Assembly: GCF_004216905.1 (NCBI RefSeq)
Contig: NZ_SGXJ01000003.1
Span: 992,001-1,056,000 of the forward strand
Origin: Kribbella sp. VKM Ac-2569
GTDB taxonomy: Bacteria > Actinomycetota > Actinomycetes > Propionibacteriales > Kribbellaceae
Direction: 5' to 3'
DNA length: 64,000 nt
Positions 45,082-54,012 of this stretch are shown in pieces. Within the stretch, counting starts at the first letter, position 1. Every line of letters begins with the position of its first letter. The notes beneath the pieces were generated by a model. It was not told the DNA's origin. It ran no database searches and was given only the letters and a program-made list of their open reading frames with translations. The position numbers were made by a program, and so were the translations under genes.

Positions 45082-45720
45082 CTGAGCATCCATCGGTTGA
45101 CCGCTGGAGATGGCGATAAGTACCTGCTGCGCCACATCGCGTCTGGCGACGTCGGCCGTCGGATGGCTACGTCGTTGACGGCCTACTGCATGGCGTCCGG
45201 ATACCCGTCAGGGCGATGGATGGGCAGTGGGCTGAGCGGACTCGGCGCTGGCCAGCTCGTCCCGGGTGGCGAGGTCAGCGAGGAGCAGATGGCTGCGCTT
45301 TCGGCCGCGCTCAGGACCCGCTGACGGGGCTACCCCGCATTCAAAAGCCCGGCAGAACGGATTCGAGACCAGATCCGCGCGCTCGACCCACACCTGAACG
45401 AGTCCGAGCGGCAGGTCGAGATCGAGCAGATTCGCAAGCGCGAGATGCGCCAGAAGGCGAAACAGGCGGTCTCCGGATTCGACCTCACCTTCTCCCCCGT
45501 CAAGTCGGTTTCTGCCCTTGGGCGACTTCTCGAGCAATTGCTCGCCGCGGGGATTGACCGATCCTTTGCCAGCCTTGCGGCTCGTTGCCGTGAGCAATCT
45601 CTCTCTATCCAGATGTTGCTCCGGCGGTCGCGAGAGCAGCAGGGTGCCGGCGACATGCGCGCGCCTCAGATCGCGCATCTCGCATCGGGGCAACCGCTGC
45701 CCTGTCGAACGTTTGGATGA
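45082..45720 (+). pseudogene. Decayed MobF-type conjugative relaxase (N-terminal fragment)
   Basis: Reading from a lost start (CTG 45082) gives LSIHRLTAGDGDKYLLRHIA, SLTAYCMASGYPSGRWMGSG and EVSEEQMAAL, the standard opening of actinobacterial MobF/TraA relaxases ('LTAGDGY.YL...', 'YYT..G.PPGRW.G.GL'). Around 45300-45350 the homology passes through a second frame (FGRAQDPLTGLP) and returns to the first past an in-frame TGA. It continues YPAFKSPAERIRDQIRALDP and QAVSGFDLTFSPVKSVSALG. Similarity ends at a perfect 14-bp palindrome, CGAGCAATTGCTCG (45531-45544). The catalytic His triad region and the helicase domain are missing, and one Tyr of the usual YY pair is Cys. Non-functional; a footprint of an integrative conjugative element. 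Confidence 0.8.
45531..45544. repeat. Perfect 14-bp palindrome at the relaxase breakpoint
   Basis: CGAGCAATTGCTCG reads the same on both strands and sits exactly where relaxase homology stops. It may mark a deletion or recombination junction, or be coincidence. Confidence 0.4.
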
Positions 45721-45836
45721 TTCTTCCTAGTCATCTCCTGTCGTCGGAGCACCCGATTGAGTCGCGCTTCGCGGCATTGCGAATCCGCGTCACCGCGCGC
45801 ATTGTGTATTAGTCGGACACGGCGCTGGGAGGGGCA

Positions 45837-46919
45837 GTGCTGGAGACTCTGGAAGATCTGAAGAGTTGGGCTGGGGGGCTCATACGGGCAGAAGCCGCTC
45901 CGCCGTTGTGGATGCGCGTGCCATGGGAACGTGTTGACCCCAAGCCGTTCGCTCAGCAACTCACGCCTAGCGACGACTATTTCTGCGTACGCGTCTGCAA
46001 TATGCATCTCACGTATGACAGGGAGTGGTTAGAGGAGTATCAGCCTCTCCTGCTCGTCGCTGTCGAGTTCTCCTACGATGGCGAAGGCGTCACCAAGCCC
46101 GCTGTGATCGGTCCGCAGTTGATCGAGAGGCTGGGCGCTGCAGCACCCCAGGCCACTGCCATCGCCGGCACGGTCGTAGCAGGGCCGCATCCGTTGCGAG
46201 AAGGGAGCGTCACGGTCACGCTTGCCCTCCAGCGAGTGCTGCGCCGCAACGTCGCGAGCGGCTTCCTCGACGTGATAGAAGGAGCAGGAAAGGCCCTGAA
46301 CCTTGCGGCCGGCATCGCTCCCTTTGCCGCGTTGGCCCGCGTGGTCACCGACGGCGTGAGCGCCCTGACCTCCGCGGAAGGTCCGGTCATGGCCAGGCGC
46401 GACGAGTTTCTGCCCGCAGTGCCTGGATATTTCGCACTCATCGCTCCCACCGCTGCCGTCGACCTCAATCAGGTGGGCGTGATCGACGGTGTCCTGATGG
46501 AGCAGCGGAATGGCTCCGTCCGGCCATTTCGAAGGGCCGACTACGTGCTCTATAGTATCGAGCCCGTCGGTTGGAACAGCATCGACGTCACACGGCTCCC
46601 ACTCTATAGGCAGTGGCTCACAGTTCTGAGTGAGGCCAACAAAGCCGCGACACCCCACGTCTGGGAGAGCGCCAAGACCAATCTCTCCACTCTGATCGCC
46701 ATGGCATTCGCAAGTCCCGATCTGACCTACGGGCACGCCGAGGTGCTCGAGTCCGCATGGACCGACAAGGCGCAGCGGCGTCGGGACAGCGCTCGACGAC
46801 TGGGCGAGCTGGGCGAGAAGCGGCCATCAGAGGCCGTGACCGAGGACACCCAAGGGACTAGTCGGCATGAATTGCCGGAGCAGGTTCGAGATCGAGCGCT
46901 CGCTGTGCTGGACCTGTGA
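45837..46919 (+). CDS. Unknown protein, first gene of the CHAT/FlhA_C operon
   Basis: The product is 360 residues from GTG 45837 with GGGAGGGG immediately upstream. An N-terminal Trp-rich segment (LWMRVPWERVDPKPFAQQLT) and alternating strands (FCVRVCNMHLTYDREWLEEY, PLLLVAVEFSYDGE) precede an Ala-rich helical stretch (AGKALNLAAGIAPFAALARV, about 150-170) that is mildly hydrophobic but not clearly transmembrane. A beta-rich region follows (YFALIAPTAAVDLNQVGVID) and then a charged helical tail. I recognise no family. It ends 3 bp before the CHAT gene, so it is almost certainly co-transcribed and may be the sensor or substrate arm of the system. Confidence 0.6.
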   Translation: MLETLEDLKSWAGGLIRAEAAPPLWMRVPWERVDPKPFAQQLTPSDDYFCVRVCNMHLTYDREWLEEYQPLLLVAVEFSYDGEGVTKPAVIGPQLIERLGAAAPQATAIAGTVVAGPHPLREGSVTVTLALQRVLRRNVASGFLDVIEGAGKALNLAAGIAPFAALARVVTDGVSALTSAEGPVMARRDEFLPAVPGYFALIAPTAAVDLNQVGVIDGVLMEQRNGSVRPFRRADYVLYSIEPVGWNSIDVTRLPLYRQWLTVLSEANKAATPHVWESAKTNLSTLIAMAFASPDLTYGHAEVLESAWTDKAQRRRDSARRLGELGEKRPSEAVTEDTQGTSRHELPEQVRDRALAVLDL

Positions 46920-46925
46920 GATGTG

Positions 46926-48620
46926 ATGGATATGGAACCGACAGTCTGCACCCTCACCATCAAGGACGACTACCGCGGAGAGTACGAAGACAATCTCCGG
47001 TACGTCCGGTCCGAAGGGAGGCACGTACTGTCGCCGCTCGGAGCCAAGCGCCTGACGCGGGCAATCGTCCAGCTCCTGCACGGCTGGATCGCGGCCTCTC
47101 CACAGTGCAAGCGCGCCGAACTGAAGGTCCTCGGTTCGGCGCTCTACGAGATCGCCTTCGGCGAGCTCGATCCAGCCGATCCGACGGCAGCCCCCATGCG
47201 TGCGGCATTCGAAGACACTCTCAGAACATGCAACAAGGTGGATCGACCGGTGCGATTGCGTCTGGTGGTCGAGAGCACGGCACAGACACTAGGTCAGTAT
47301 CCGTGGGAGTTCCTCTACCTTGACCGTGGCGACGACGAGAGCGGGTTCTTCCTCGCCGGGCAGGACGTACACCTCACCCTGACCCGCTACGTACCCAACG
47401 AAGACACCTGGGCTCAGGCGCCCGAGGATCAGGATGGTCGTCTGCGCGTTCTGGTTGTCGTGTCGAGACCCCGGATACCGGACATGACGGACCTCAAGGT
47501 CGGCGGTTTCGTCGAGCAATTGATGCAGCTGGATCATCGGCGATTCGTCCCGGACCTTGTCCCGTCACCGACACGAGCCGAGCTCAGGAAGCGCATCAGA
47601 GCTCTGCAGCCACATGTCATTCATTTCATCGGCCACGGCCGAGCCAATCAGATCGCTCTCAAGAAGGACGCCGAAGTGCTCGCCCGCGACCTGGAGGACT
47701 ACAGCGTTGCTCGGGAGCTCGGCCGGCTCGTTGCTCCAGTATCCGAGGCGGACTGGGTCGACGCCTTCACGGCGTGTGGGATTCTCCGCGCGGGTCTTGA
47801 GCGAAGAGATGCGCCACAGCGTCTCATCTTCTTGCACGCGTGCGAAGGTGCAACTGTCGCGGACACCGACAACATTCTCGAGGGCCTCAACAGCGTCGCG
47901 AGGGCGCTGATGGGTGGCAATGGACGCATCGGCGGCGTCATAGCGATGCAGTACACGATAGCCGTGGAGGAAGCCGAGCTGTTCGCCAAGTTCTTCTATG
48001 ATGCGATCAGCAAGGGGCAACGAGTGGATGAGGCGGTGCGATCCGCGCGCATGCAGTTCGCTGAGACTCCCCTCCGAGCAAGCCAGCAGAGCTGGGACAA
48101 TCGGGGATGGGGCACACCTGTCATCTTTCTGCGGAGTGAGGATCCCCTCGTCCAGCCACCACCGACGCTGGAACGAGCCAAGGAACCTTGCCCTAATCCG
48201 AGTTGCCCAGACGGATGGGTGATTCGCGCGGCAAGCCTCAAGAAGTGTCGACGATGTCAGTATCCCTTCGTTGAGTGCCCAGCGTGTCCAAACGGCCTTG
48301 TCGTGCCGAAGTCCGGGTTCGAGTGCTCGGAGTGCGACTACATCTTCGAATCAGCGAAGACTGTGGGGCCTGCGGATGCGCCAGACGCGGTGCACGGCCG
48401 CCGTCGTCGTCCAGCCGAGCGAAGGGATGGGCCTTTGTCAGATCGACTCGCGGCGTCGATGCCTCGCGACACGAATATTCCGCGCACCCGGACCACCGGA
48501 ACCGAACGCCGCGAGGTTGTGGCCGGTGCGGGCGGACCACCCCACGAGTCCGCGGATGACGTCACTTTGTGGCGCAGGTCCAATGGCACGCAAGGCAGCG
48601 ACCATGACGACCCGAGCTGA
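46926..48620 (+). CDS. CHAT-domain (caspase-like) protease with C-terminal zinc ribbons
   Basis: ATG 46926 is chosen; GTG 46923, one codon upstream, is possible. The 564-residue product has an N-terminal beta region with PWEFLYLDRGDDESGFFLAG, the CHAT core with the catalytic His in HFIGHG (about residue 237) and the catalytic Cys in LHACEGA (about 306), and GGVIAMQYTIAVEEAELFAK, typical of CHAT proteases. Residues about 415-470 hold paired Cys motifs (CPNPSCPDG...CRRC; CPAC...CSEC) of two zinc ribbons. The last 80 residues are disordered. CHAT proteases are bacterial relatives of separase and caspases, which cleave protein partners once activated. It overlaps the TPR gene by 17 nt, so the TPR protein is a likely regulator or substrate. 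Confidence 0.88.
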   Translation: MDMEPTVCTLTIKDDYRGEYEDNLRYVRSEGRHVLSPLGAKRLTRAIVQLLHGWIAASPQCKRAELKVLGSALYEIAFGELDPADPTAAPMRAAFEDTLRTCNKVDRPVRLRLVVESTAQTLGQYPWEFLYLDRGDDESGFFLAGQDVHLTLTRYVPNEDTWAQAPEDQDGRLRVLVVVSRPRIPDMTDLKVGGFVEQLMQLDHRRFVPDLVPSPTRAELRKRIRALQPHVIHFIGHGRANQIALKKDAEVLARDLEDYSVARELGRLVAPVSEADWVDAFTACGILRAGLERRDAPQRLIFLHACEGATVADTDNILEGLNSVARALMGGNGRIGGVIAMQYTIAVEEAELFAKFFYDAISKGQRVDEAVRSARMQFAETPLRASQQSWDNRGWGTPVIFLRSEDPLVQPPPTLERAKEPCPNPSCPDGWVIRAASLKKCRRCQYPFVECPACPNGLVVPKSGFECSECDYIFESAKTVGPADAPDAVHGRRRRPAERRDGPLSDRLAASMPRDTNIPRTRTTGTERREVVAGAGGPPHESADDVTLWRRSNGTQGSDHDDPS

Positions 48621-51600
48621 GCGCCGTCGGTATCTCGTTCCAACCAGAGATCGGTTGTCGGCTTTGGCGGCTGACGCCTACGCCGCGGCCGCCGTACAAG
48701 GTGTTTCGATGCAGCGAGCCGTCGAGGTCATCGAGCCACTGCGGGAGCAGGCCCTGTCGTCGTATGACGCGTACGAGCTCGGCATGGAGTTCGATGCCGC
48801 CGTGGCCCAGGTGGTGGGCGACTCCGTTGTCCCTGTCATCAGGCAATTGCGGGAGGGATACTTCGCTGCGATGGCTGGACGGGTCGCCGACCTGCTTATT
48901 GCGCCCGACTACGACGGCCACGCCGACTCAGACTGGATTCGTGCTTTTGCCGAGGCGGTCGGCGAGTATCGCAACAACGCTTGCGAGGAGCTTCTGCGTG
49001 GCGAGACGTTTCCAGGCATCGACCACGAGCTGCGCTCAGGTGCCCAGCGGATTGCTGATCGGGTTCGAGACGAGGAGTGGGCCGACCTTCGTGTCGATCT
49101 CGAGTGGCTGCTCGAGCACGCCATCCTCGAGGATGCCGAACGGGCTCCGCTCCTGGCTATGGCCTCACTCATCGAGCTGTTCATTCTCGGCGATCAGGCG
49201 GCGGCCCGTCAGCTCGCCGACGCCGCGCTCCGTGCAGGTCCTGCAGATCCGCGCGCTGCAGAGGCGCTCTCCTACTGTCTGCACTACGAGGATCGTCGAG
49301 CAGACGCCGAAGCGGTCCTCCGCGAAGTGCTTGTCAGGGAGCCGACGAGTGGCGTTGCACAGGTGGCGCTTGGAAGGATCGCCCGCGAGAACGGGGATCT
49401 CGCCGACGCTGAGCAGCTTCTTCTCACGGGCATCCGCGGGGCTCCAGGTCTCGGCGAGCTGTACAGAGAGCTCATCACGCTGTACACCGAGCCGACCCTT
49501 TTCCCAGAGCGTGAGGCGCGTCTGCCGCTGCTCGCCGCACAAGCTCGTGCCCTGGATCCAGAGTCCGCCTACTCGATCGATGTCGATCTGGGTTGCACTT
49601 ATCGCGACAACGACGCTGCCGACCGGGCCCTTGAAACCCTGACTCGAGCTGTCGAGACCGAACCAGACCGACCACGCGGCCGCGTCGAGCTCGCACGCCT
49701 CTACCTCGCCAAGAACGACCTCGCCGCGGCACGTTCGGAACTCGACACCGTGCTCAGGATTGATCCCACGTACGTCGACACCGCCACGGTCTACGCCGAC
49801 CTGAGTCAAAGAGCTGGCCGGCCGGATGAAGCGATTAGCTGGAACCAAAGAGAACTCGCCCTCACAAGGGGAAATCCGGGCCAGGTACTCGCGAGGCTCG
49901 CGGCGCGACTGCATGACTCCGAACGCGTCGAGGACGGTTGGCGCACTGCATGCGACGCCGTGAAGGCGGCTCCGAACGACTGGCGACTGCTCGAGGTACT
50001 CGAGGAAGTCGTCAACGCCCGCTGGGTGACGAACCCGCAGGATGTCCGGACCTTGTATGCCACGTTCCTCCAGCTCGGCGAGGATGCGCCAACCGCCATC
50101 TACTCCAACCTGATCGGCAACACGGCATACCTCGCATCCGACCTTGAAGTCGCGCGGGCAGAGTTCAGCAGCGCTGTCGAGATCGATCCGTCGACTCCCG
50201 CGTACCATCGCAATCTCGGGCGCGTGCTGCGGGACCTCGGCCGGTGGGAGGACGCGCTGGCCGCCATCGACGCCGCTTATGCGATAGACCGGGACGACGC
50301 CGTTCGTCGCTATGAGCGGGCCTGGATCATCAACGGCCGAGGCAACGAGGCCTATGGCGTCGGTGACTCCTCCCGGGCCGCGGCGGAGTATCAAAACGCC
50401 ATCGACGACTCGCCCGATCAGGCCGTCCTTTATGGAAATCTTGCTCTGGCCCTCCTCGAGAACATGCCCGAAGGCGAACATCAACAGCGACTGGAACACG
50501 CGGTCGATGCCTTGACGCACGCGACCGCCTTGGACTCGGAGTCGGACTATGAAGTCGGTCTGGCCCGTGTGCAGGGACGACTGGATCGGGTCCGCCGTTT
50601 CAGCGAGCTGATCGACGTCTCGACCGACCTGCCCGCGATCATCGTCGAGTTCGCGGACGACCTTGTCCCCCGCGTCGACGCAGCCCAGGAGGGTGGCTCC
50701 GTCATCCCGCAGCAGATTCCTGCAATGCGTGCGCGGCTGGAGAGCGACATCGGCTTCATGATTCCTGGTTTGCTACTGCGTGCCGGGGACCTGCATCCCG
50801 GCGAGTACCGAGTGTTGTTCTTCGGTGTCCCTCGTGCCGTCGGTCGGGCGTCTGCTCGTCGCGTCTGCCTACTCGCTGACCTGGACTCACTGGTCGATCG
50901 CGGCTTGTCCCGAGACGACGGCCTCGAGATCACCGATCCAGTCACCGGGCGATCGCAAACTTGGGTGGAAGAGAGCGTGATTCCTGCGTTGGCGCTCGAA
51001 GGCGTCGAGCAGCTCAACGACGTCGACGCGATCCTGCGCCACGTCGAACAATTGATCCGGGCCGACAGCGGTCTCTTCTTTGGGCTCGATGCTGCCTCGT
51101 CCTGGTTGGGCGCAGAAGGGCACGCACCAGCATCGACGTCGCACATCGCCACCGGTCGAGCCGCCCTTGGCCGAAGGATCGCCGGATCTCGGACGCTTCG
51201 CGCCTGCGCGAGGGACGGTATTCAGCTCGATGATCAGGTCCGTGCGGTGGTGGATGACCTGGTCAGCGAGGTCCGGGATGTAGGGGTGCGGGCAGAAGCT
51301 GCAGTCCGACAGATTCGACGGACGCTCAGCGACCGGCTGCCGCGGTGGCACCTGGTGGAGATGCCGTCCTGGGCAGAAGAGATTCTGCTCGGCGGACGTC
51401 GGCTGACACGGATGGAGGAGCACAAACTGATGCAGATGCTGGAGCCGATCGTTGACGTGCATCCCCACGTCACGGTTGTGACGGCCGCAGAGGATGCCCG
51501 CGCCTACGCACAGCGGTTGCTTCTCGACCACTTCGACCGGGTCGTCGGGGCTCGGGTCAACGTCCTCTCCCGCGATGAGGCGTCGATGGCGGACAGCAGG

Positions 51601-51630
51601 CAACCGCTCGTCGGAGGAACTGGGGCGTGA
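48604..51630 (+). CDS. TPR protein with C-terminal FlhA cytoplasmic-domain-like region
   Basis: ATG 48604 (alternative 48583) begins MTTRAERRRYLVPTRDRLSA; the frame is open further upstream only as a shadow of the CHAT gene. The 1008-residue product has helical and TPR repeats from about 190 to 660 (units such as AEAVLREVLVREPTSGVAQV and DLAAARSELDTVLRIDPTYV). Residues about 676-835 match the first half of the FlhA cytoplasmic domain: PAIIVEFADDLVPRVDAAQE, IPAMRARLESDIGFMIPGLL and LHPGEYRVLFFGVPRAVGRA. Residues 900-1005 match its end (LPRWHLVEMPSWAEEILLGG; VTVVTAAEDARAYAQRLLLD). No membrane helix is present. FlhA_C normally recruits export substrates and chaperones in flagellar/type III secretion, so a docking function is suggested. 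Confidence 0.75.
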   Translation: MTTRAERRRYLVPTRDRLSALAADAYAAAAVQGVSMQRAVEVIEPLREQALSSYDAYELGMEFDAAVAQVVGDSVVPVIRQLREGYFAAMAGRVADLLIAPDYDGHADSDWIRAFAEAVGEYRNNACEELLRGETFPGIDHELRSGAQRIADRVRDEEWADLRVDLEWLLEHAILEDAERAPLLAMASLIELFILGDQAAARQLADAALRAGPADPRAAEALSYCLHYEDRRADAEAVLREVLVREPTSGVAQVALGRIARENGDLADAEQLLLTGIRGAPGLGELYRELITLYTEPTLFPEREARLPLLAAQARALDPESAYSIDVDLGCTYRDNDAADRALETLTRAVETEPDRPRGRVELARLYLAKNDLAAARSELDTVLRIDPTYVDTATVYADLSQRAGRPDEAISWNQRELALTRGNPGQVLARLAARLHDSERVEDGWRTACDAVKAAPNDWRLLEVLEEVVNARWVTNPQDVRTLYATFLQLGEDAPTAIYSNLIGNTAYLASDLEVARAEFSSAVEIDPSTPAYHRNLGRVLRDLGRWEDALAAIDAAYAIDRDDAVRRYERAWIINGRGNEAYGVGDSSRAAAEYQNAIDDSPDQAVLYGNLALALLENMPEGEHQQRLEHAVDALTHATALDSESDYEVGLARVQGRLDRVRRFSELIDVSTDLPAIIVEFADDLVPRVDAAQEGGSVIPQQIPAMRARLESDIGFMIPGLLLRAGDLHPGEYRVLFFGVPRAVGRASARRVCLLADLDSLVDRGLSRDDGLEITDPVTGRSQTWVEESVIPALALEGVEQLNDVDAILRHVEQLIRADSGLFFGLDAASSWLGAEGHAPASTSHIATGRAALGRRIAGSRTLRACARDGIQLDDQVRAVVDDLVSEVRDVGVRAEAAVRQIRRTLSDRLPRWHLVEMPSWAEEILLGGRRLTRMEEHKLMQMLEPIVDVHPHVTVVTAAEDARAYAQRLLLDHFDRVVGARVNVLSRDEASMADSRQPLVGGTGA

Positions 51631-53366
51631 TCGAAATGGGAGTTCCCCGCTCGGCGGCCACGCAGCAGCATTCGATCACGGTGGTCAACCTCCGACTAGC
51701 CGGACCACTGGCCGACGTCGCCGGCGAAGCGAACGTACGCAACGATCTCATCGCAGCGGTCTCGTCGGCCATCGACGAAACCGCGACGACACTCGGTGTC
51801 CAAGCCACTCTCGAGGTTTCGATCGACCTGGCTGCCGAACCGCCGACCGACACCGCGCCGCAGCTTCTGGGAATCACTCTGAACGGCGTCCGCTGCCGAT
51901 ATCCTGCCCTGACTCCAAGGTTGGCCCGCCTCGTGCAGTCTGAGAACCGGCTGGACGATACGTCCTTCGCCTGGACGAGCCCCTGGCCGGTTGACATCGG
52001 CGCAGCTGAGGACGTGCCGAGCATCGTACGGCTGGTGTCTGCGGAGGCCCTTGCTTTGCGACCAAGTGCCTTGCTCACCGCTGAGGTCCTCGACCGGTAC
52101 ATGGACGACGTAGCCGCGACCGTGAGCGGCGTTGAGTCCCTCCGCGATCAACGCTCCTGGGTTGGTGAGGTGTTGCGCACGGTCCTGGACCAGCGGATCA
52201 GCATCGCAGACCACGAACGCGTGGGAGCGCTGCTCTGCGCGGCCGAGGAGGAGAACGCGACAGACGCCGCTGAGCTTCTGGTCGCGGACCTGGCGAGGAC
52301 AACGATTGGCTTACGGCTACCCGATGACTTCGGAGAAGATCTCGGCTCCGGAAATCTCGGCGATCCAGACGATCTCCTCGCATTCGTCTTGAAAAGTCTC
52401 TATGAGGAGACCGGACTCGTCTTTCCACGGATCGACTTCGAGAGGCCGGCCGCAAACCAGCCCGCACGATCGTTCGCAGCTCGCATCAATGACCTCGTGA
52501 CCGCGCCGTCGTGGATGCCGCCCCCGGACCTCATCATGGTGAACGAAACGCCGGAGCAGATCTGTTCGATTGTGGACGTTCGATTTTCCGCAATCAATCC
52601 CGCAACGCTGAAGCCGAACTCCATGGTGGCGGCGTCTGCGCAGGAAATCCTCGAGAACGCCGGCTACACGACCTGGACTCAGGCGCAATACGTGACCCTC
52701 CAACTCGCCGCGTGGATGCGCCGCTTCGCCGGCGCACTCGTCACTCAGGACCAAGTTCTCGGCCAACTGGAGTCTCTGGAACCCGGCTGGCCAGCAGTCG
52801 TCCATGCCGCCCGAGGTCAGCTCGGCCCAGCCCTGCTGACGCAACTTGTTCGCAGGCTCGCCAACGATGCCGTACCTCTGCGTCATCTCCCCGCGCTGCT
52901 CGAACGTGTCGTTGACCTCCCGGCGATGGACCTCGGTCTCGGCAAGTACGCGATCGTCACTGATCCCGTGGCCTCGCCCCAGGGCGCTGACCAAGCACCG
53001 CTCTCCGAATTCGAACGCGTCGAATCCTGGGTAAGAACAGGGCTCCGGAACTACATCGCTGATGCCGCTGCTCCTGATCCAGGCACGCTGGTGGCTTACC
53101 TATTGACGCCAGAGATCGAGTCGATCCTCGTCCAGAACAAGCGGTCACCGGCCGATGAGGATCGACTCGTGTCGGCCGTCGATGCCGAACTCGCTCAGCT
53201 TCCTTCGGCCGCACGAACACCGGCGATCTTGACGTCGAGCCGCGCACGCCCGGCGCTCCGCGACCTGCTGTGGGCCTCGCATCCGCTCGTTCGAGTGCTG
53301 GCGCATGACGATCTTCCTGCATCGACCGTGGTACAGCCGATTGCTCGGATCGGTGCGGGAGACTAA
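51627..53366 (+). CDS. Soluble FlhA cytoplasmic-domain-like (FHIPEP_C) protein
   Basis: GTG 51627 is supported by GGAGG nine bases upstream and overlap with the previous stop; ATG 51636 would lose that spacing. The product is 579 residues. Residues 1-250 are unassigned alpha/beta. Residues about 255-575 parallel FlhA_C: ETGLVFPRIDFERPAANQPA, PDLIMVNETPEQI, AWMRRFAGALVTQDQVLGQL, then ALLTQLVRRLANDAVPLRHL with PALLERV (the 'VL..LL.E.VPIRDh..ILE.L' helix of FlhA), WVRTGLRNYIADAA, and the C-terminal ARTPAILTSSRARPALRDLL. The eight transmembrane helices of FlhA are absent. It is the last large gene of the CHAT operon, and its pairing with the FlhA_C-bearing TPR protein suggests a complex. Confidence 0.72.
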   Translation: MIEMGVPRSAATQQHSITVVNLRLAGPLADVAGEANVRNDLIAAVSSAIDETATTLGVQATLEVSIDLAAEPPTDTAPQLLGITLNGVRCRYPALTPRLARLVQSENRLDDTSFAWTSPWPVDIGAAEDVPSIVRLVSAEALALRPSALLTAEVLDRYMDDVAATVSGVESLRDQRSWVGEVLRTVLDQRISIADHERVGALLCAAEEENATDAAELLVADLARTTIGLRLPDDFGEDLGSGNLGDPDDLLAFVLKSLYEETGLVFPRIDFERPAANQPARSFAARINDLVTAPSWMPPPDLIMVNETPEQICSIVDVRFSAINPATLKPNSMVAASAQEILENAGYTTWTQAQYVTLQLAAWMRRFAGALVTQDQVLGQLESLEPGWPAVVHAARGQLGPALLTQLVRRLANDAVPLRHLPALLERVVDLPAMDLGLGKYAIVTDPVASPQGADQAPLSEFERVESWVRTGLRNYIADAAAPDPGTLVAYLLTPEIESILVQNKRSPADEDRLVSAVDAELAQLPSAARTPAILTSSRARPALRDLLWASHPLVRVLAHDDLPASTVVQPIARIGAGD

Positions 53367-53375
53367 GGAGCCGAC

Positions 53376-53606
53376 ATGCTCGAGTGGACGATAGACGGGC
53401 GGTGCCCCTGCGGGGGCCAATACGAGGACCGCCGTGTCGAGGTGCGCATCGCTTCGACAGTCACCGGCGAGCCAGCGGTCCTCGAATCCGTAGCGCAAGG
53501 CAGTTGCCCGCGCTGCGGATCCCGGGTTTACACCAACGCCGTCCTCCAACGAATCGAGGCAGTGTTCAGCGAGGCTCAGCAGCGACCTGCGCCCGACACC
53601 TCCTGA
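53376..53606 (+). CDS. Small YgiT-like zinc-ribbon protein
   Basis: The product is 76 residues from ATG 53376 with an AAGGAG ribosome-binding site. Two Cys pairs, CPCGG (about 10-14) and CPRCGS (about 44-49), form a zinc ribbon around a beta strand, and an amphipathic helix closes the protein (AVLQRIEAVFSEAQQR). This layout resembles the zinc-binding half of YgiT-type proteins but lacks the DNA-binding domain. It lies 9 bp after the FHIPEP-like gene, so it is in the same operon and may be an adaptor. The CHAT protein carries similar ribbons. Confidence 0.65.
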   Translation: MLEWTIDGRCPCGGQYEDRRVEVRIASTVTGEPAVLESVAQGSCPRCGSRVYTNAVLQRIEAVFSEAQQRPAPDTS

Positions 53607-53954
53607 ATGGATCTTGGACGGCACGCTCGCCACATTCTGTACGGAAGCCGTCGCCGGAGCCCTCTGATCCTCATCGGCAACGATCGTAGGATGCATGGTC
53701 GAGATGACTAATGCACCGTCGAGTATCGGCGGCGCTCCAACTGAGGGAGGAGCCATCGCTGGTCACCGCAACCGCTCGCCCGGTTACGCACTCAACAGGT
53801 GGGAATCAATGCGCGGTGCCGCAAACCGATGCACACTCCGCCCTGGAAACGCCACAGGTCGCGCGCCATATGCGAGACGTCAGCAACTGTCGGTCGAAAA
53901 TGCGAGCAAATCAGCGGTTACAGGGTTCGACGATGCGGATCCGCAGCCGCATCG

Positions 53955-53994
53955 AAGTCGAGGCGTGTGGTTAAGGTACATGTTCCTCCTCGGA
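53955..53994 (+). repeat. 40-bp direct repeat, right copy (candidate attachment site)
   Basis: Same orientation as the copy at 9393-9432, differing at two positions. It lies 322 bp before the integrase start. Only this copy is continued by an inverted partner of its GTGTGGTTAA segment (53965-53974 against 54003-54012). Confidence 0.45.
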
Positions 53995-54012
53995 CGCGCA
54001 CGTTAACCACAC
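53965..54012. repeat. Inverted repeat, 10-bp arms, 28-nt loop
   Basis: GTGTGGTTAA at 53965-53974 pairs exactly with TTAACCACAC at 54003-54012. It could be an integrase arm-binding or core site, or an operator. The left repeat copy lacks this partner. Confidence 0.45.

Noticed and set aside
51627..53366. FlhA-like protein as part of a flagellar or type III secretion operon
   Set aside because: No membrane half, and no FlhB, FliPQR, FliI or motor genes in the window.
53695..54006. 103-codon frame overlapping the repeat
   Set aside because: Low-quality composition and the repeat runs through it; no sign of a protein.
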